A stretch of 64,000 nt of DNA. Origin: Shewanella sp. HN-41. Its GTDB lineage: Bacteria > Pseudomonadota > Gammaproteobacteria > Enterobacterales > Shewanellaceae. Position numbers and translations under genes: made by a program. The stretch is from contig NZ_AFOZ01000046.1 of the NCBI RefSeq assembly GCF_000217915.1, positions 186,001 through 250,000 of the forward strand, written 5' to 3'. The stretch's first letter is position 1; each line of letters starts with the position of its first letter. Below the pieces are notes generated by a model. The model saw nothing but the letters and a program-made list of their open reading frames with translations. It did not search any database and was not told the DNA's origin. This document shows, in pieces, positions 25,836-35,813 of the stretch.

Positions 25836-26387
25836 ATGAAGCAATTTTTACTGCTAATCTGCGCCTGCTGGCTACTAAGCGGTTGCATACAACCCATCTC
25901 AAAGTTAAAAAACGATCAAGACAGGCCGCTCGATAGCAACACTGGCTATTTACTGATGTCGGTCGATACCAATGTAGACTTACACAGCATAATGCTTAGC
26001 GGCACTAAGTACCTGCAACTGACTGCACAAGATTTAAAATTTGGCTCTAATTACATCATGGTTGATGTGCCTGCGGGTGACTATGAAATTAGTGATATAA
26101 AATTAAATCGCTATCTAAAAATAGAGCTAACAGATGATATGTGGAATTTTCATGTTGAACCTGGGAAAATAAACTATATTGGCCATTTGAGCATTGATGC
26201 AATATGGAGTTATTTTTCATTTGATGGCGTTAGAGCTATTTTAGAAAACCAATCAACCAATGCACTTGAATATTTAGAAGGTCATTTCCCCAAAATTTAC
26301 CAAGTAAGAGAACTGAATTACGCAGGCCCAGGGGAAGATCATTTCTTTGAGTACGCCCGTAAAGTTAAAGAAGGGACTGCACAATGA
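25836..26387 (+). CDS. Lipoprotein of unknown function, paired with S9 peptidase
   Basis: A 183-residue lipoprotein: signal peptide with lipobox LLSGC placing Cys17 as the lipid-modified residue. The mature part is strand-rich (GYLLMSVDTNVDLHSIMLSG, IMVDVPAGDYEISDIKLN), recalling the DUF2846-like lipoproteins in which a single carboxypeptidase-regulatory-type sandwich follows the lipid anchor, but the match is not firm. It overlaps the next gene by 4 bp (ATGA), indicating translational coupling. Lower GC content than its neighbours is visible by eye. Confidence 0.75.
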   Translation: MKQFLLLICACWLLSGCIQPISKLKNDQDRPLDSNTGYLLMSVDTNVDLHSIMLSGTKYLQLTAQDLKFGSNYIMVDVPAGDYEISDIKLNRYLKIELTDDMWNFHVEPGKINYIGHLSIDAIWSYFSFDGVRAILENQSTNALEYLEGHFPKIYQVRELNYAGPGEDHFFEYARKVKEGTAQ

Positions 26388-29257
26388 AAAATCTATTTAT
26401 ACTCTTTACTTTTATATTTGGATTAAGTGCAATAGACACCATTGCATCCCCCATTCCTGCAAATAAATTATTTGCCAACTCAGCATTAAGCAACCTGCAA
26501 TTTTCACCCGATGAGAAATATATTTCCGGTGAAGTCATCGAGGACAAAGGTAAGTTCCTATCATTAATTGATGTAGCAACCAATGAATATACTAATATTA
26601 TTCAGCTAGATGCCGATGAAAGCATTACAGAATATGCTTGGCTCGATAATAACAGTATCTATGTGAAATATTTGCAAGGGCGGAACAGTTTTCAAGCCGT
26701 GCTAGACATCATCCATAAGGATGGCGTTGTGCGGTCAAAAACCAATCGATTAACGTTCGAAGGTTCCCTTGTTAGGGTAAAACCTGACTCAGGCACCCTA
26801 TTATATGGTTATACAAGCCGTAATAGTGAGAACCAAAAGTTATACGAAGTCACTGTAAATGAATTAAAGAATAAGACATTTTCATCAAAAAACTTAATTG
26901 ATGATGATCTTCGAAATGTTTTTGGTTATTTTTTTGATGAAAACAAAGAAATGCTATTTGCATTAACGCTGGATAAAGATGCCAAAAAAGTTGATTTCCA
27001 TTATCGACCCCTTGCGAATAAAAACTGGCAACATTTATTTAGTTTAACATCGGGTAAAGAAACCTTTATCCCGCAACATATTATCGATAACAATACCATG
27101 TATGTGCTTAGTAATAAGAGTACAGACAAAGTCGCGTTGCATAAATTCGATATAAAACAGCAAAAAGTGACCGAACTCGTTTATGAAAACCCCAAATTTG
27201 ATTTAATAGACAGTACTTTTGATGAAAATAATCAATTGCAGTCCGTATCATTTTACGAAAATGGCCAGTTAAATACACAATATTTTGATCAACAGGCTAA
27301 TCTCCAACAGGCTGTTTTTAAGCATTCATTCCCAAATAAGCATACTGTAGTGACAGCGACCTCACCGAGTGGCAAGTTCAGTGCATTATATGTTTATGCT
27401 TCTGATGATCCAGGCACTCGCTACGTCTATAACAATGAGACGAAAAAAGCGTTTTTGCTCTCTAAAGTGCTACCCAATCTCGAAGGCTACACCTTAAGTA
27501 AAACCGAAGCCTTTACGGTTGAATCCGATACTGGCGTATCCGTCGAGTCATACCTCACACTGCCCCAATCGGATAATGCAAATGGTGTGCTATTAGTTAT
27601 GCCCCACGGCGGCCCAGTTGGTATCCGCGATTACGATGGTTTTAATCCGGAAAGCCAATACTTCACTAGTAGAGGATTTGCAGTATTAAGGGTGAATTTC
27701 CGCGGCTCAGTTGGATATGGCAAAGCCTTTCTTGAAGGTGGTGTAGGTCAATTTGGATTAGATATAGAAAAAGATATCACAGCAGCGGTGGAACATGTTC
27801 GAGCGAAACACCAATTTAAGCGTAGCTGCGCTATAGGTGCCAGTTATGGTGGCTACTCATCAGTGATGCTCGCCATTAAACATCCAGATCAATACCAATG
27901 TGTCGTCGGCGCATACGGTGTTTACGACCTACCTTTACTCTTTAATTCCAGCAATATCAAAGCAACCGAAGAATTTCGCCAAATGACGGCAAATGCCGTC
28001 GGTAAATACAGTGCAGAATTAAAGGCAACATCACCGGTTTATTTGTCCGATAAAATCGATGTTCCCTTACTATTAATTGCTGGCACTGAGGATATGACTG
28101 CCGAGCTAGAACATAGCCACAGACTTGAATACGTCCTAAAAGCTAGGGGGCGAGCACCAGAAACCTTGTATTACAAGAAAACCGGACACGGGCACACTAG
28201 TCTCTATTGGCTGCAGCATGAAACAATTAGCACGGCAGATTTTTTACAGCGCACATTAGAGCTACCCGAGTACGAATCTACAGTCACGGATAAAAAGGCG
28301 TTAGCCGCACTCGCCGAAGATTATGTGACCCTTGGTGATGCCCGTAACTGGGAGACTAAGATAGAACTCAATAAAGGGCTAGCCATGGAGTATTACCTTA
28401 GGGCAGCTAAAATGGGCAGTGGTCGAGCAAGCTTTCTCGTTGGCATTAAACATTATGATAACGAAGAAAAGCTCGCTTCAATTTCTTGGTTCGAAAAAGC
28501 CGCGGCGGCAAATTTTGCGCCTGCTAACTATATGCTAGGACTGATGTTCACTGGTGAAGATGGCATGACCACAGATCTGGCCAAATCCTTTCACTATTTT
28601 GAATTAGCTAATGAGCAAGGTGCCGACGCTAGGGCAAGGCTAATGATGGCCAAAGCGTTATGTACAGGCGCTGGTGTTAGCAAAGACGTAAGTCGTTGTG
28701 CAGAACTCCTTGCCTTAGCTGACTTGAAAGCTAAGCCCACTTACTTACAAAAAAACGAAGTTACTAAAGCGAGTTTGTCTTTGCAATCACAGGTAATCGC
28801 TGAGATTTTTGCTGAGACTGATTTTAATTCGAGTGAGCTGCAGCTGTTGCAGAATATGATAGATAGCGAACTGAAAATTAAGCTAAACTCTTTGTCTCTC
28901 GATGATGTCGCGGCAGGCATTATCATTGATTCCACGGGAAGCAAGGGTAAGAGTGAGATCCAAGTCGCTAAAAACATAAAGTTTAATCCCGGCGATGTTA
29001 TTGGGACGGTATTTGCAGTTGATATGGCATCCAAGCAAGATAATGTAGGTTTAACATGCAACTGGAGTTACCTAGACGCCGAAGGAAATAGCAAATCACT
29101 CCATAATCATTTGCTATGGGGTAATAGCAATAATGAGGAGTGGAGCTGTACTCACAAAATACTTCCTGAGGATCAGTCAACAGGGACTTATATAGTCACC
29201 TTACGTGATCTGTCGGATAGTGTCCTGTTAGTAAAAGAATTTACCATGATTCAATAA
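26384..29257 (+). CDS. Secreted S9-family prolyl-oligopeptidase-like protein with Sel1-type repeats
   Basis: A 957-residue exported serine peptidase. After the signal peptide come WD40/beta-propeller-like strands (about 35-340). The alpha/beta-hydrolase domain has Ser487 in GASYGGYSS, Asp570 in GTEDMTAE and His602 in TGHGHTSLYW, the expected triad of the acylaminoacyl-peptidase/DPP4 branch. The domain ends near 630; then come Sel1-like repeats (about 660-790: AMEYYLRAAKMGSG, SWFEKAAAANFAPANYMLGLMF, SFHYFELANEQGADARARLMMAKAL) and a C-terminal domain of unknown type. S9 enzymes with a Sel1 tail are uncommon. Translationally coupled to the upstream lipoprotein, so they may act together at the envelope. 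Confidence 0.85.
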   Translation: MKNLFILFTFIFGLSAIDTIASPIPANKLFANSALSNLQFSPDEKYISGEVIEDKGKFLSLIDVATNEYTNIIQLDADESITEYAWLDNNSIYVKYLQGRNSFQAVLDIIHKDGVVRSKTNRLTFEGSLVRVKPDSGTLLYGYTSRNSENQKLYEVTVNELKNKTFSSKNLIDDDLRNVFGYFFDENKEMLFALTLDKDAKKVDFHYRPLANKNWQHLFSLTSGKETFIPQHIIDNNTMYVLSNKSTDKVALHKFDIKQQKVTELVYENPKFDLIDSTFDENNQLQSVSFYENGQLNTQYFDQQANLQQAVFKHSFPNKHTVVTATSPSGKFSALYVYASDDPGTRYVYNNETKKAFLLSKVLPNLEGYTLSKTEAFTVESDTGVSVESYLTLPQSDNANGVLLVMPHGGPVGIRDYDGFNPESQYFTSRGFAVLRVNFRGSVGYGKAFLEGGVGQFGLDIEKDITAAVEHVRAKHQFKRSCAIGASYGGYSSVMLAIKHPDQYQCVVGAYGVYDLPLLFNSSNIKATEEFRQMTANAVGKYSAELKATSPVYLSDKIDVPLLLIAGTEDMTAELEHSHRLEYVLKARGRAPETLYYKKTGHGHTSLYWLQHETISTADFLQRTLELPEYESTVTDKKALAALAEDYVTLGDARNWETKIELNKGLAMEYYLRAAKMGSGRASFLVGIKHYDNEEKLASISWFEKAAAANFAPANYMLGLMFTGEDGMTTDLAKSFHYFELANEQGADARARLMMAKALCTGAGVSKDVSRCAELLALADLKAKPTYLQKNEVTKASLSLQSQVIAEIFAETDFNSSELQLLQNMIDSELKIKLNSLSLDDVAAGIIIDSTGSKGKSEIQVAKNIKFNPGDVIGTVFAVDMASKQDNVGLTCNWSYLDAEGNSKSLHNHLLWGNSNNEEWSCTHKILPEDQSTGTYIVTLRDLSDSVLLVKEFTMIQ

Positions 29258-29954
29258 TTGGCAATGACACACCCAGACTAAGCACTTAATGATGACCGTA
29301 TAATGTTCCACAGGATATAGCCCCTAGGAGTGGTGTTACTGCGCTTAAGCTTATCTCGCAACAAGCCGTCCCTCTGAACCACTCAGGTACAGAGGGACAG
29401 CTTAGGCCTCCCCCTTCCAACAAAGTGAACTAAAATTCGGAACTGCCATTTAAATATTTTGCCCATTTCACCAACCAAGCGAGACTCAAATCAATGCAGT
29501 TTCAGCCCTAAACTGCATTTTATTCCTCAGACTCACTATTTCACTGGCATCCGAGAAAGCCAGCGTCATTAAATAAGCAACAGAATAAAATAAATAAACA
29601 ACATGACATGCAGTTAATTACTTACAACGCTTATCTCTCCATATATAAATATTCATTTATAGAACGACAAACCGATTAATACCTGCATAAACACTGAATA
29701 TCTTTTGCCCCAAAAGAAACCACTTATTTCGATGTAATATGCCCAATATTGGCAAGATAAGTCATTAAAATCGCCCTTCAAGCCGATTTTTGGACACAAA
29801 AAATTAACAGCAATTACACTTTAATGACATTCTGATTGTGGCATAATGCGGCGGTTTTTCTCGATTATTACTCTTAATCGATTGAAACAACATAATTCTG
29901 GGGTCCAGTATTAGCCGATATAAGGCCAAACTGAAAATAAAATAATAATGAGTA
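29258..29954. other. Long intergenic region with two hairpins
   Basis: About 700 bp without a gene. It contains a 9-bp hairpin (29368-29398) and a terminator-like hairpin (29493-29525) on the plus strand, then an AT-rich stretch. The spacing is compatible with an uncharacterised small RNA of about 150-200 nt. The right part is the promoter region of the endonuclease gene. Confidence 0.5.
29493..29525 (+). terminator. Rho-independent terminator in intergenic region
   Basis: AATGCAGTTT/AAACTGCATT stem of 10 bp, seven-base loop, then TTTATT. It lies 235 bp after the S9 peptidase stop, too far to be an obvious terminator for that gene alone. Confidence 0.65.
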
Positions 29955-31619
29955 ATGTTGATGATAAATAAATCCAAAATCGCAATATCTATGTTTATGG
30001 CGGGCTTGGCATTGAATGCCAATGCCGAACTGTTAATTAGTGAAGTGCTATATGACACACCCAATAATGACAGTACCGAAGAATATATCGAACTCTTTAA
30101 TCCAGGCTGTGATGCTATCGATTTAAGTCAGTATCAATTAAATGATAATGGTGCCAGTTTAAATCTCACTGGCACTTTAGCGGCGGGTCACTATTTGACT
30201 GTTGCAATCAATGCCGCGGGTTTTAACAGCCTCTTTGGCATAACCGCCGATATCGCCCCCATGCCACTCACCTTAGGCAACTCAGGGGACTATGTTCGCC
30301 TCACCAAGGGTGCAGATGAAATTGATCTGGTCGCTTGGGAAGGCGGTATTTCAGGCTGGAGTCTCAATGTTCGTGATGTATCCCTCGTGCGAACGACTAG
30401 CCTCAACACTAAGTCTCAAGCGGATTGGGCCGCAGCTAGCAATGCAGGAACGCCGGGAAGCGGCAACTTAGCTTCCCTATGCGATACCAGTGGTGGTGGC
30501 TCGACGCCCCCAACGACCAATGACAATCTGCTTGAACCAGGCGAGAGCCAGCTCAACCTCAGTGCGACTCAGGGCCAAGTGCTTAAATTTGTAGCCGATG
30601 TGCCAGAAAATGCCACTGAACTGAGCTTTACCATGAACGGTGGCAGCGGTGATGCCGATATGTATGTCCGTTACGGTAACGAGCCAACGACCAGCCAATA
30701 TGACTGCGCACCTTACCTTTCTGGTAACAATGAATCCTGTCCTATCGCAAACGCAGCGGCGGGCCGTTATTACGTCAATCTAGTCGCTTATCAAAGCTTT
30801 AGCGGTATTAGCTTAACGGTTAATTACACTATACCCACCCCCACAGATCCCGATAACGGTTCTGGCGGAAATACTGGCGGCACAACACCCGATCCCGATG
30901 GCTATAGCTTCAATACCTATTATGCGAATGCGATAGGGAAAAGTGGTAGCTCGCTAAAAACCAGTTTAAATCTGATTATTCGGGATCAGACCCAATTTAG
31001 CTATGCGCAGGTTTGGGATGGGCTGAACTATACCGATGAGGATCCTAATAACAGCAACAATGTGATTTTACTGTATACGGGCCGCTCAGAACCGAAAACC
31101 AATCGTGCAGGCATGAGCAGTTCCTTAGATGCTTGGAATCGGGAACATGTTTGGGCCAAAAGCCATGGCTTCCCCAATAGCAGCCAACACGCTTATACCG
31201 ACCTTCACCACTTACGCCCAGCAGATGTGACAGTCAACAGCACTCGCGGTAACAAGGACTTCGCCTTAGGAGGCACTCCGCTGAGTGAGGCGCCAGCAAA
31301 CAAGACCGACAGCGATAGTTTTGAACCTGCCGATATGGTTAAAGGTGATGTTGCACGTATGGTCTTCTATATGGATGTTCGTTATCAAGGTGGGGATAAC
31401 AGTGGAACGCCAGATCTGAGCGTAGCGAAGGGCATGACGGGAGAAGGTGAGCCCTTACTCGGCGATCTCTGTACCTTGTTAGGCTGGCATATCCAAGATC
31501 CCGTAAGCGATTGGGAACGCCGCCGCAATAATCGCGTTTATGAGCAACAACACAACCGCAACCCGTTTATCGATAACCCACAATGGGCTGCGGATATTTA
31601 TAGTGCCTCATGTAACTAA
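29955..31619 (+). CDS. Secreted endonuclease I-family nuclease with LTD and PPC domains
   Basis: A 554-residue secreted nuclease. Order: signal peptide (to about ANA), a lamin-tail domain (25-150; ELLISEVLYDTP, EYIELFNPG), a linker, a pre-peptidase C-terminal domain (about 205-285; LSFTMNGGSGDADMYVRYG), a Gly/Thr linker, and an endonuclease I domain. The catalytic region shows WNREHVWAKSHG at 394-405 and DLHHLRPADVTVNSTRGNKDF at 416-436, the beta-beta-alpha-metal motif of EndA-type nucleases. Shewanella is known to secrete several such nucleases that use extracellular DNA as phosphate source. The start at 29955 has only a weak site; ATG 29961 is also possible. Confidence 0.9.
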   Translation: MLMINKSKIAISMFMAGLALNANAELLISEVLYDTPNNDSTEEYIELFNPGCDAIDLSQYQLNDNGASLNLTGTLAAGHYLTVAINAAGFNSLFGITADIAPMPLTLGNSGDYVRLTKGADEIDLVAWEGGISGWSLNVRDVSLVRTTSLNTKSQADWAAASNAGTPGSGNLASLCDTSGGGSTPPTTNDNLLEPGESQLNLSATQGQVLKFVADVPENATELSFTMNGGSGDADMYVRYGNEPTTSQYDCAPYLSGNNESCPIANAAAGRYYVNLVAYQSFSGISLTVNYTIPTPTDPDNGSGGNTGGTTPDPDGYSFNTYYANAIGKSGSSLKTSLNLIIRDQTQFSYAQVWDGLNYTDEDPNNSNNVILLYTGRSEPKTNRAGMSSSLDAWNREHVWAKSHGFPNSSQHAYTDLHHLRPADVTVNSTRGNKDFALGGTPLSEAPANKTDSDSFEPADMVKGDVARMVFYMDVRYQGGDNSGTPDLSVAKGMTGEGEPLLGDLCTLLGWHIQDPVSDWERRRNNRVYEQQHNRNPFIDNPQWAADIYSASCN

Positions 31620-31968
31620 TCTTTAGATCTCGTCCTCACGTATAAGCCCGGCCACGAGTCGGGCTTATTACTAACGACAAAAAAAACATTAAATAATTAA
31701 CTTTAAAAGATTAAACCGACCACTCATACCATAACAACCCACTAACCACAGCTGTCATCCATAAACGTTCAAATCCTAGGTGATAATTAGAGCCTAACCT
31801 TTGGATATAAAAGACAGAAGTGTTGATTTTAATAAACATCAAACTAAATTTGATCGCAAAACATCCTCAGTTGTCAGACTATAAACTAACGACCCCAATT
31901 CCCTATCGACTATCTACTTTTTCCTTGTAATATAAAGCCCTTATTATTGTTAAGAGCCAAGAAAGACA
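31620..31968. other. Intergenic region with hairpin, no gene
   Basis: ATAAGCCCG/CGGGCTTAT (31642-31668) forms a hairpin just after the endonuclease stop with a weak T tract (TTATTA), probably its terminator. The rest is AT-rich promoter region for the PaiB-like gene; nothing else is recognised. Confidence 0.6.
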
Positions 31969-32595
31969 ATGTATATACCCAAGAACATGATCATGTCAGG
32001 CAATGAGGCCATCACAAATTTTATTGCCCAGAACAGCTTTGGGTTGATGGTTTCAGGCTCACTTAATGCGACCCATATTCCCTTTGTGCTCGATGCGACA
32101 GCGGGCGAAAACGGCGTGTTATATGGTCATGTCTCAAGGGCTAATTCGCACTGGCAGGAAATAGCAAACCAACGGATATTAGTCGTTTTTAGCGGGGCAC
32201 ACTCTTATATTTCCCCCACTTGGTATGATGCTAAACCTGCGGTGCCGACATGGAATTATGCGGCGGTACATTGTTATGGGATAGCACACTTACTTAATGA
32301 TGACGAAACCCAAGCCGTTTTAGATAAACTAGTGGTGCAGCATGAACCAAAACTACTGCAAGATAAGCAGCTTATGCCCGATGAGTACCAACTAAAGCTA
32401 CGACAAGCCATAGTCGGTTTTAAGATTGTGATTGATGAAATACAAGCGAAGGAGAAACTCGGTCAACATAGATCCAGTGGCGATCAACAGGGCGTATTTA
32501 GCCGCTTAAATGCCAGCACCCATCCCGATGCTCAACAGCTAGCTCAATATATGCTGCAACGCGATATAGGTAGAGGCAATAAATCAGATAACTAA
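31969..32595 (+). CDS. PaiB-family FMN-binding protein
   Basis: A 208-residue protein of the PaiB family (FMN-binding split barrel). The start MYIPKNM, the YGHVSRANSHWQ strand, the VVFSGAHSYISPTWY block and the VPTWNYAAVHCYG block are all diagnostic. Bacillus PaiB was described as a negative regulator of sporulation and protease genes, but most members have no DNA-binding domain and are better viewed as flavin proteins. No paiA acetyltransferase is adjacent. Single gene with its own promoter. Confidence 0.9.
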   Translation: MYIPKNMIMSGNEAITNFIAQNSFGLMVSGSLNATHIPFVLDATAGENGVLYGHVSRANSHWQEIANQRILVVFSGAHSYISPTWYDAKPAVPTWNYAAVHCYGIAHLLNDDETQAVLDKLVVQHEPKLLQDKQLMPDEYQLKLRQAIVGFKIVIDEIQAKEKLGQHRSSGDQQGVFSRLNASTHPDAQQLAQYMLQRDIGRGNKSDN

Positions 32596-32848
32596 CCTCG
32601 TTATACTCAGTTTCCTATCTGTTAACTTCTCTGCATATAGACTCTAGAAATAGGCTGGCCAATTTGAGAGAAAATACGCCAGAGGCAGAAAACTTAAGAT
32701 ACTTACGCAGCCGATCAATAGCCCCAGCTAATTTGGAATCGGATTGTGGTAAAAGATAGCCTTATCTTCGTCGATCTGGCTATCATCTCTTTTACGCTGT
32801 GAGTCAATCCATGCCTTCACTGCAATCCTAACTGCACATGGGACGAAG

Positions 32849-33430
32849 TTAGTTTAAAACCCTTTCATCATGATCATCAACTTGATGATAAAACTTAACT
32901 TCTTTAATCTTTTGCTCTGACTCTTCTTCCGTTAGCACTTCTTGTTTAACTAGCCATTTGAATTTGTTGATCTCATTATTCAACTCATTCTCAGGGTTGA
33001 TATCTGCATACCAATGGGCCAGCTGTGCTTTGCGGCGCGCCATTAACTCTTCAATCAACGCATCATGATGTTTGTCTTTGATAATAAAGATATTGGCACC
33101 TTCAGCTTTAAATACTGTGTAAGTTACCTTAGTCATTAGTGCCCATGTTAAGCAGGCGGCCCCAATAAATATCCACATGGGGTCAAAGTAAAAAGCACCT
33201 CGCGTAAAACTGCCATAGCCACTTTGAAACAGGCCAAGCAAGATCCACAATACACCTACGTTTCTAAGCCAATCATTTTGCTCTGTTTGCTCAGAACGTT
33301 TAAGGGGTAAATCACCATAATAAACTTCAACATCACCTTTAGCTGACCCATCTTCATAGGCGTATTCAAACTGCTCTTGCCCTAAACTAAAGGTATGTTT
33401 GTTTTTTCCCTTCTTTTGTATAACTTCCAT
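32849..33430 (-). CDS. Membrane protein of unknown function
   Basis: A 193-residue protein starting at ATG 33430 (AGGA 7 bp upstream; the longer frame to 33595 is rejected). The first 65 residues are polar with strand character (KHTFSLGQEQFEYAYEDGSAKGDVEVYYGDLP), followed by two membrane helices near 75-125 and a soluble C-terminal part with KDKHHDALIEELMARRKAQL. The last 40 residues are highly charged and likely coiled. The shape resembles the short bacterial PH-domain-like membrane proteins, but I cannot assign a family. No partner gene on this strand. Confidence 0.65.
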   Translation of the reverse strand: MEVIQKKGKNKHTFSLGQEQFEYAYEDGSAKGDVEVYYGDLPLKRSEQTEQNDWLRNVGVLWILLGLFQSGYGSFTRGAFYFDPMWIFIGAACLTWALMTKVTYTVFKAEGANIFIIKDKHHDALIEELMARRKAQLAHWYADINPENELNNEINKFKWLVKQEVLTEEESEQKIKEVKFYHQVDDHDERVLN

Positions 33431-33639
33431 TTTTTGTCCTTTTATTGCTCGCTCATCCAAAACAATGAGATTTAAGCAACTTATACATTGAGTCGTCAAC
33501 AAGTTAGCAACAAATAACGATTTTAAGCATGTAATAAAATGAAAGTCGTGGTTTAAAAGCAGCTCTGACTTTGGTCCACTCAAAACTAGCAACAAAATTC
33601 TTGCAGTTTGGGTGCAATAAACTGCTAGGATAACCGCTC

Positions 33640-33661
33640 AACTTTGAGGTTGATCACATTT
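33640..33661 (+). promoter_or_regulatory. Candidate CRP-binding site upstream of the DUF885 gene
   Basis: The 22-bp window matches the E. coli CRP consensus at about 17 positions (TTTGA-N6-TCACA core with AA and TTT flanks). It ends about 62 bp before the start codon, a common activating position. Confidence 0.5.
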
Positions 33662-33722
33662 ACGCATGGTTTAACGCTTTAGGTTTCCCAGCCAAACCAC
33701 GGCTTAACCTGATACCCACCTT

Positions 33723-35618
33723 ATGAGTAACCCGATGAAAAGAATAATAAATGCTTTAATGCTGGCCCTATTAGCGACAGGCTGTAGCGATCCAAACCAG
33801 ACAGCTACCAATCAGACAACTGAGCAGGCCAAGGCCGAAAATACCACTCAAACTGTGAGCCTTAAACAACAAGTCGCTCCCCTAACCCAGCGTTATTTTG
33901 CCCTAAGACCCGAGATCGCCACCTATTATGGCGTACCCGATGCAGAAGCGGGCAAAGGGGTGATGTCGAAACTCACCGACTACAGTCCATCCGGCGAACA
34001 TCAGCGCCGAGAAGCCCTTAAAACCATACTGAGTGAGCTGAATGCTATCGATAGCAGTACACTTAGCGCCTCCGAGCGAGTCAGCCTTAACTCGATAACA
34101 TCCGAAGTGAAAGGCGCGCTACTTCCCGCCGAAACCGTGGCCTATGGCACTATGCTCGGCGAGTACGGAGTATGGTTTTTACCTTATGCCGTCAATCATT
34201 TATCTGGACTGCATGTTGAGTTTCCGGGATATATGGAAGATAAGTTTGCGGTCACCACCCCAGAGCAAGCTAAGGCCTATCTTAACCGTTTAAGCCTGTA
34301 TCCCGCGGCGATGGGCACCTTAATCGACAAACTCGCTCAAGATGTGCAGATGGGAGTGATCCCACCGGATTTTATTATCGATAAGACGATAGCCAATTTA
34401 CAACAACAGTTAATACATCATGCTAATGAGCATCCCTTAGTCAGCAGTTTTAAAGCCAAATTAACCGCCGCCAAAGTACCAGAAAGTGAGGCGTTGGCGA
34501 ACTCTGCCGCCGAACTGGTGGAGACTAAGTATTACCCCGCCACGCGCCAGCTGATCTCTGCGCTGCAAAGCGTGCGGTTAAAGGCATCTCACATTGCGGG
34601 CATAGGTCATTTACCCCAAGGGGCTAAGTTGTATCAGGCGATGATTAAGCATCTTGCCAACTCGGATAAAACCGCCGAGGAAATTCATCAGCTCGGCCTA
34701 GCAGAGGTCGCCCGTATCACAGCTGAAATGGACGCTTTACTGAAACAAGTCGGCTATCGCAAAGGGTCTGTGGGTGAGCGTATGCAAACACTGCTACAGG
34801 ATCCTAAATATCTCTACCCTGATACCGCCGCAGGTAAGCAGCAGTTAATGGCGGATATTCAAGCCGATCTTGCACTAGTCAATGCCAAATTACCCCTATG
34901 GTTTGGCCGTTTACCCGACCAACAAGTCGCAGTTGAAGCTGTGCCCGACAGCCGCGCCGCGGCCACTAGTGGGGCATTTTATGATGCGCCTTCCCAGGAT
35001 GGTACGCGTAAGGGGACATTTTGGATAAGCCTGTACGATATGGCCGCACTGCCATCTTACTCGCTGCAAACGTTGACCTATCATGAGACCAACCCTGGCC
35101 ACCATCTGCAAACCATTATCGGTCTGTCGGATAGCTTACCGCTGCTGAGCACCATTTTTTACTCTAATGCCGCTGGCGAAGGTTGGGCGCTGTATGCCGA
35201 GCGCCTCGCGGCAGAGATGGGGATCTACCAGGACAATCCCATCAACAACATTGGCCGCTTACAATCTGAGCTGCACCGCGCCGTGCGTCTAGTGGTCGAT
35301 ACTGGTATGCACACTAAAGGCTGGAGCCGCGAGCAAGCGATTGATTATGCGATTAAAACGGAAGGAATCCACCGCTCCGAGGCGACGGGCGAAATCGAGC
35401 GTTATGTGGTTTGGCCGGGGCAAGCGCTGGGCTATAAGTTGGGTGAGCTAAAAATTATCGAGTTGCGGGCAAAAGCCAAACAAGTGCTTGGTGATAAGTT
35501 TGATATCAAAGTCTTCCATGACAGGCTGCTCGAAAATGGCGCCCTACCATTGGATCTATTAGAGCAAAAGATTGATCAGTGGCTCGAAGCGGCAACGGCT
35601 CCCGCAACAACGGCTTAG
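33723..35618 (+). CDS. DUF885-family lipoprotein (predicted metallopeptidase)
   Basis: A 631-residue exported lipoprotein (lipobox LLATGC, Cys near 21). The DUF885 family shares the alpha-helical fold of M32/M3 peptidases; here the zinc-binding HETNPGHH motif is at 454-461, with a downstream GEGWALYAERLA near 485-496 supplying the third ligand Glu. The terminal EIERYVVWPGQALGYKLGELKI is a family signature. ATG 33723 and ATG 33735 are both possible starts. A likely CRP site lies upstream and an 11-bp hairpin (35644-35670) after the stop. Expected to be a periplasmic or cell-surface peptidase. Confidence 0.9.
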   Translation: MSNPMKRIINALMLALLATGCSDPNQTATNQTTEQAKAENTTQTVSLKQQVAPLTQRYFALRPEIATYYGVPDAEAGKGVMSKLTDYSPSGEHQRREALKTILSELNAIDSSTLSASERVSLNSITSEVKGALLPAETVAYGTMLGEYGVWFLPYAVNHLSGLHVEFPGYMEDKFAVTTPEQAKAYLNRLSLYPAAMGTLIDKLAQDVQMGVIPPDFIIDKTIANLQQQLIHHANEHPLVSSFKAKLTAAKVPESEALANSAAELVETKYYPATRQLISALQSVRLKASHIAGIGHLPQGAKLYQAMIKHLANSDKTAEEIHQLGLAEVARITAEMDALLKQVGYRKGSVGERMQTLLQDPKYLYPDTAAGKQQLMADIQADLALVNAKLPLWFGRLPDQQVAVEAVPDSRAAATSGAFYDAPSQDGTRKGTFWISLYDMAALPSYSLQTLTYHETNPGHHLQTIIGLSDSLPLLSTIFYSNAAGEGWALYAERLAAEMGIYQDNPINNIGRLQSELHRAVRLVVDTGMHTKGWSREQAIDYAIKTEGIHRSEATGEIERYVVWPGQALGYKLGELKIIELRAKAKQVLGDKFDIKVFHDRLLENGALPLDLLEQKIDQWLEAATAPATTA

Positions 35619-35643
35619 GGCGTTGTAAAACCAGCAAGATAAA

Positions 35644-35670
35644 TCAGGGGCAGTCCAATACTGCCCCTGA
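35644..35670 (+). terminator. Hairpin after the DUF885 gene
   Basis: TCAGGGGCAGT/ACTGCCCCTGA, an 11-bp perfect stem with a five-base loop, followed by the weak T tract ATATTTA. Confidence 0.65.
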
Positions 35671-35813
35671 ATATTTAAAGACTTAAACGTTTTATTCGCC
35701 AATTGACCTTAGTACCCCAAAGATCACCACAGGGCCAACCTGTGTCAGGTCCTACATCAAAAAATGCTGCGGTGTTTATGCCATTAACATCCATTCAACG
35801 TCTTTTATACGGC

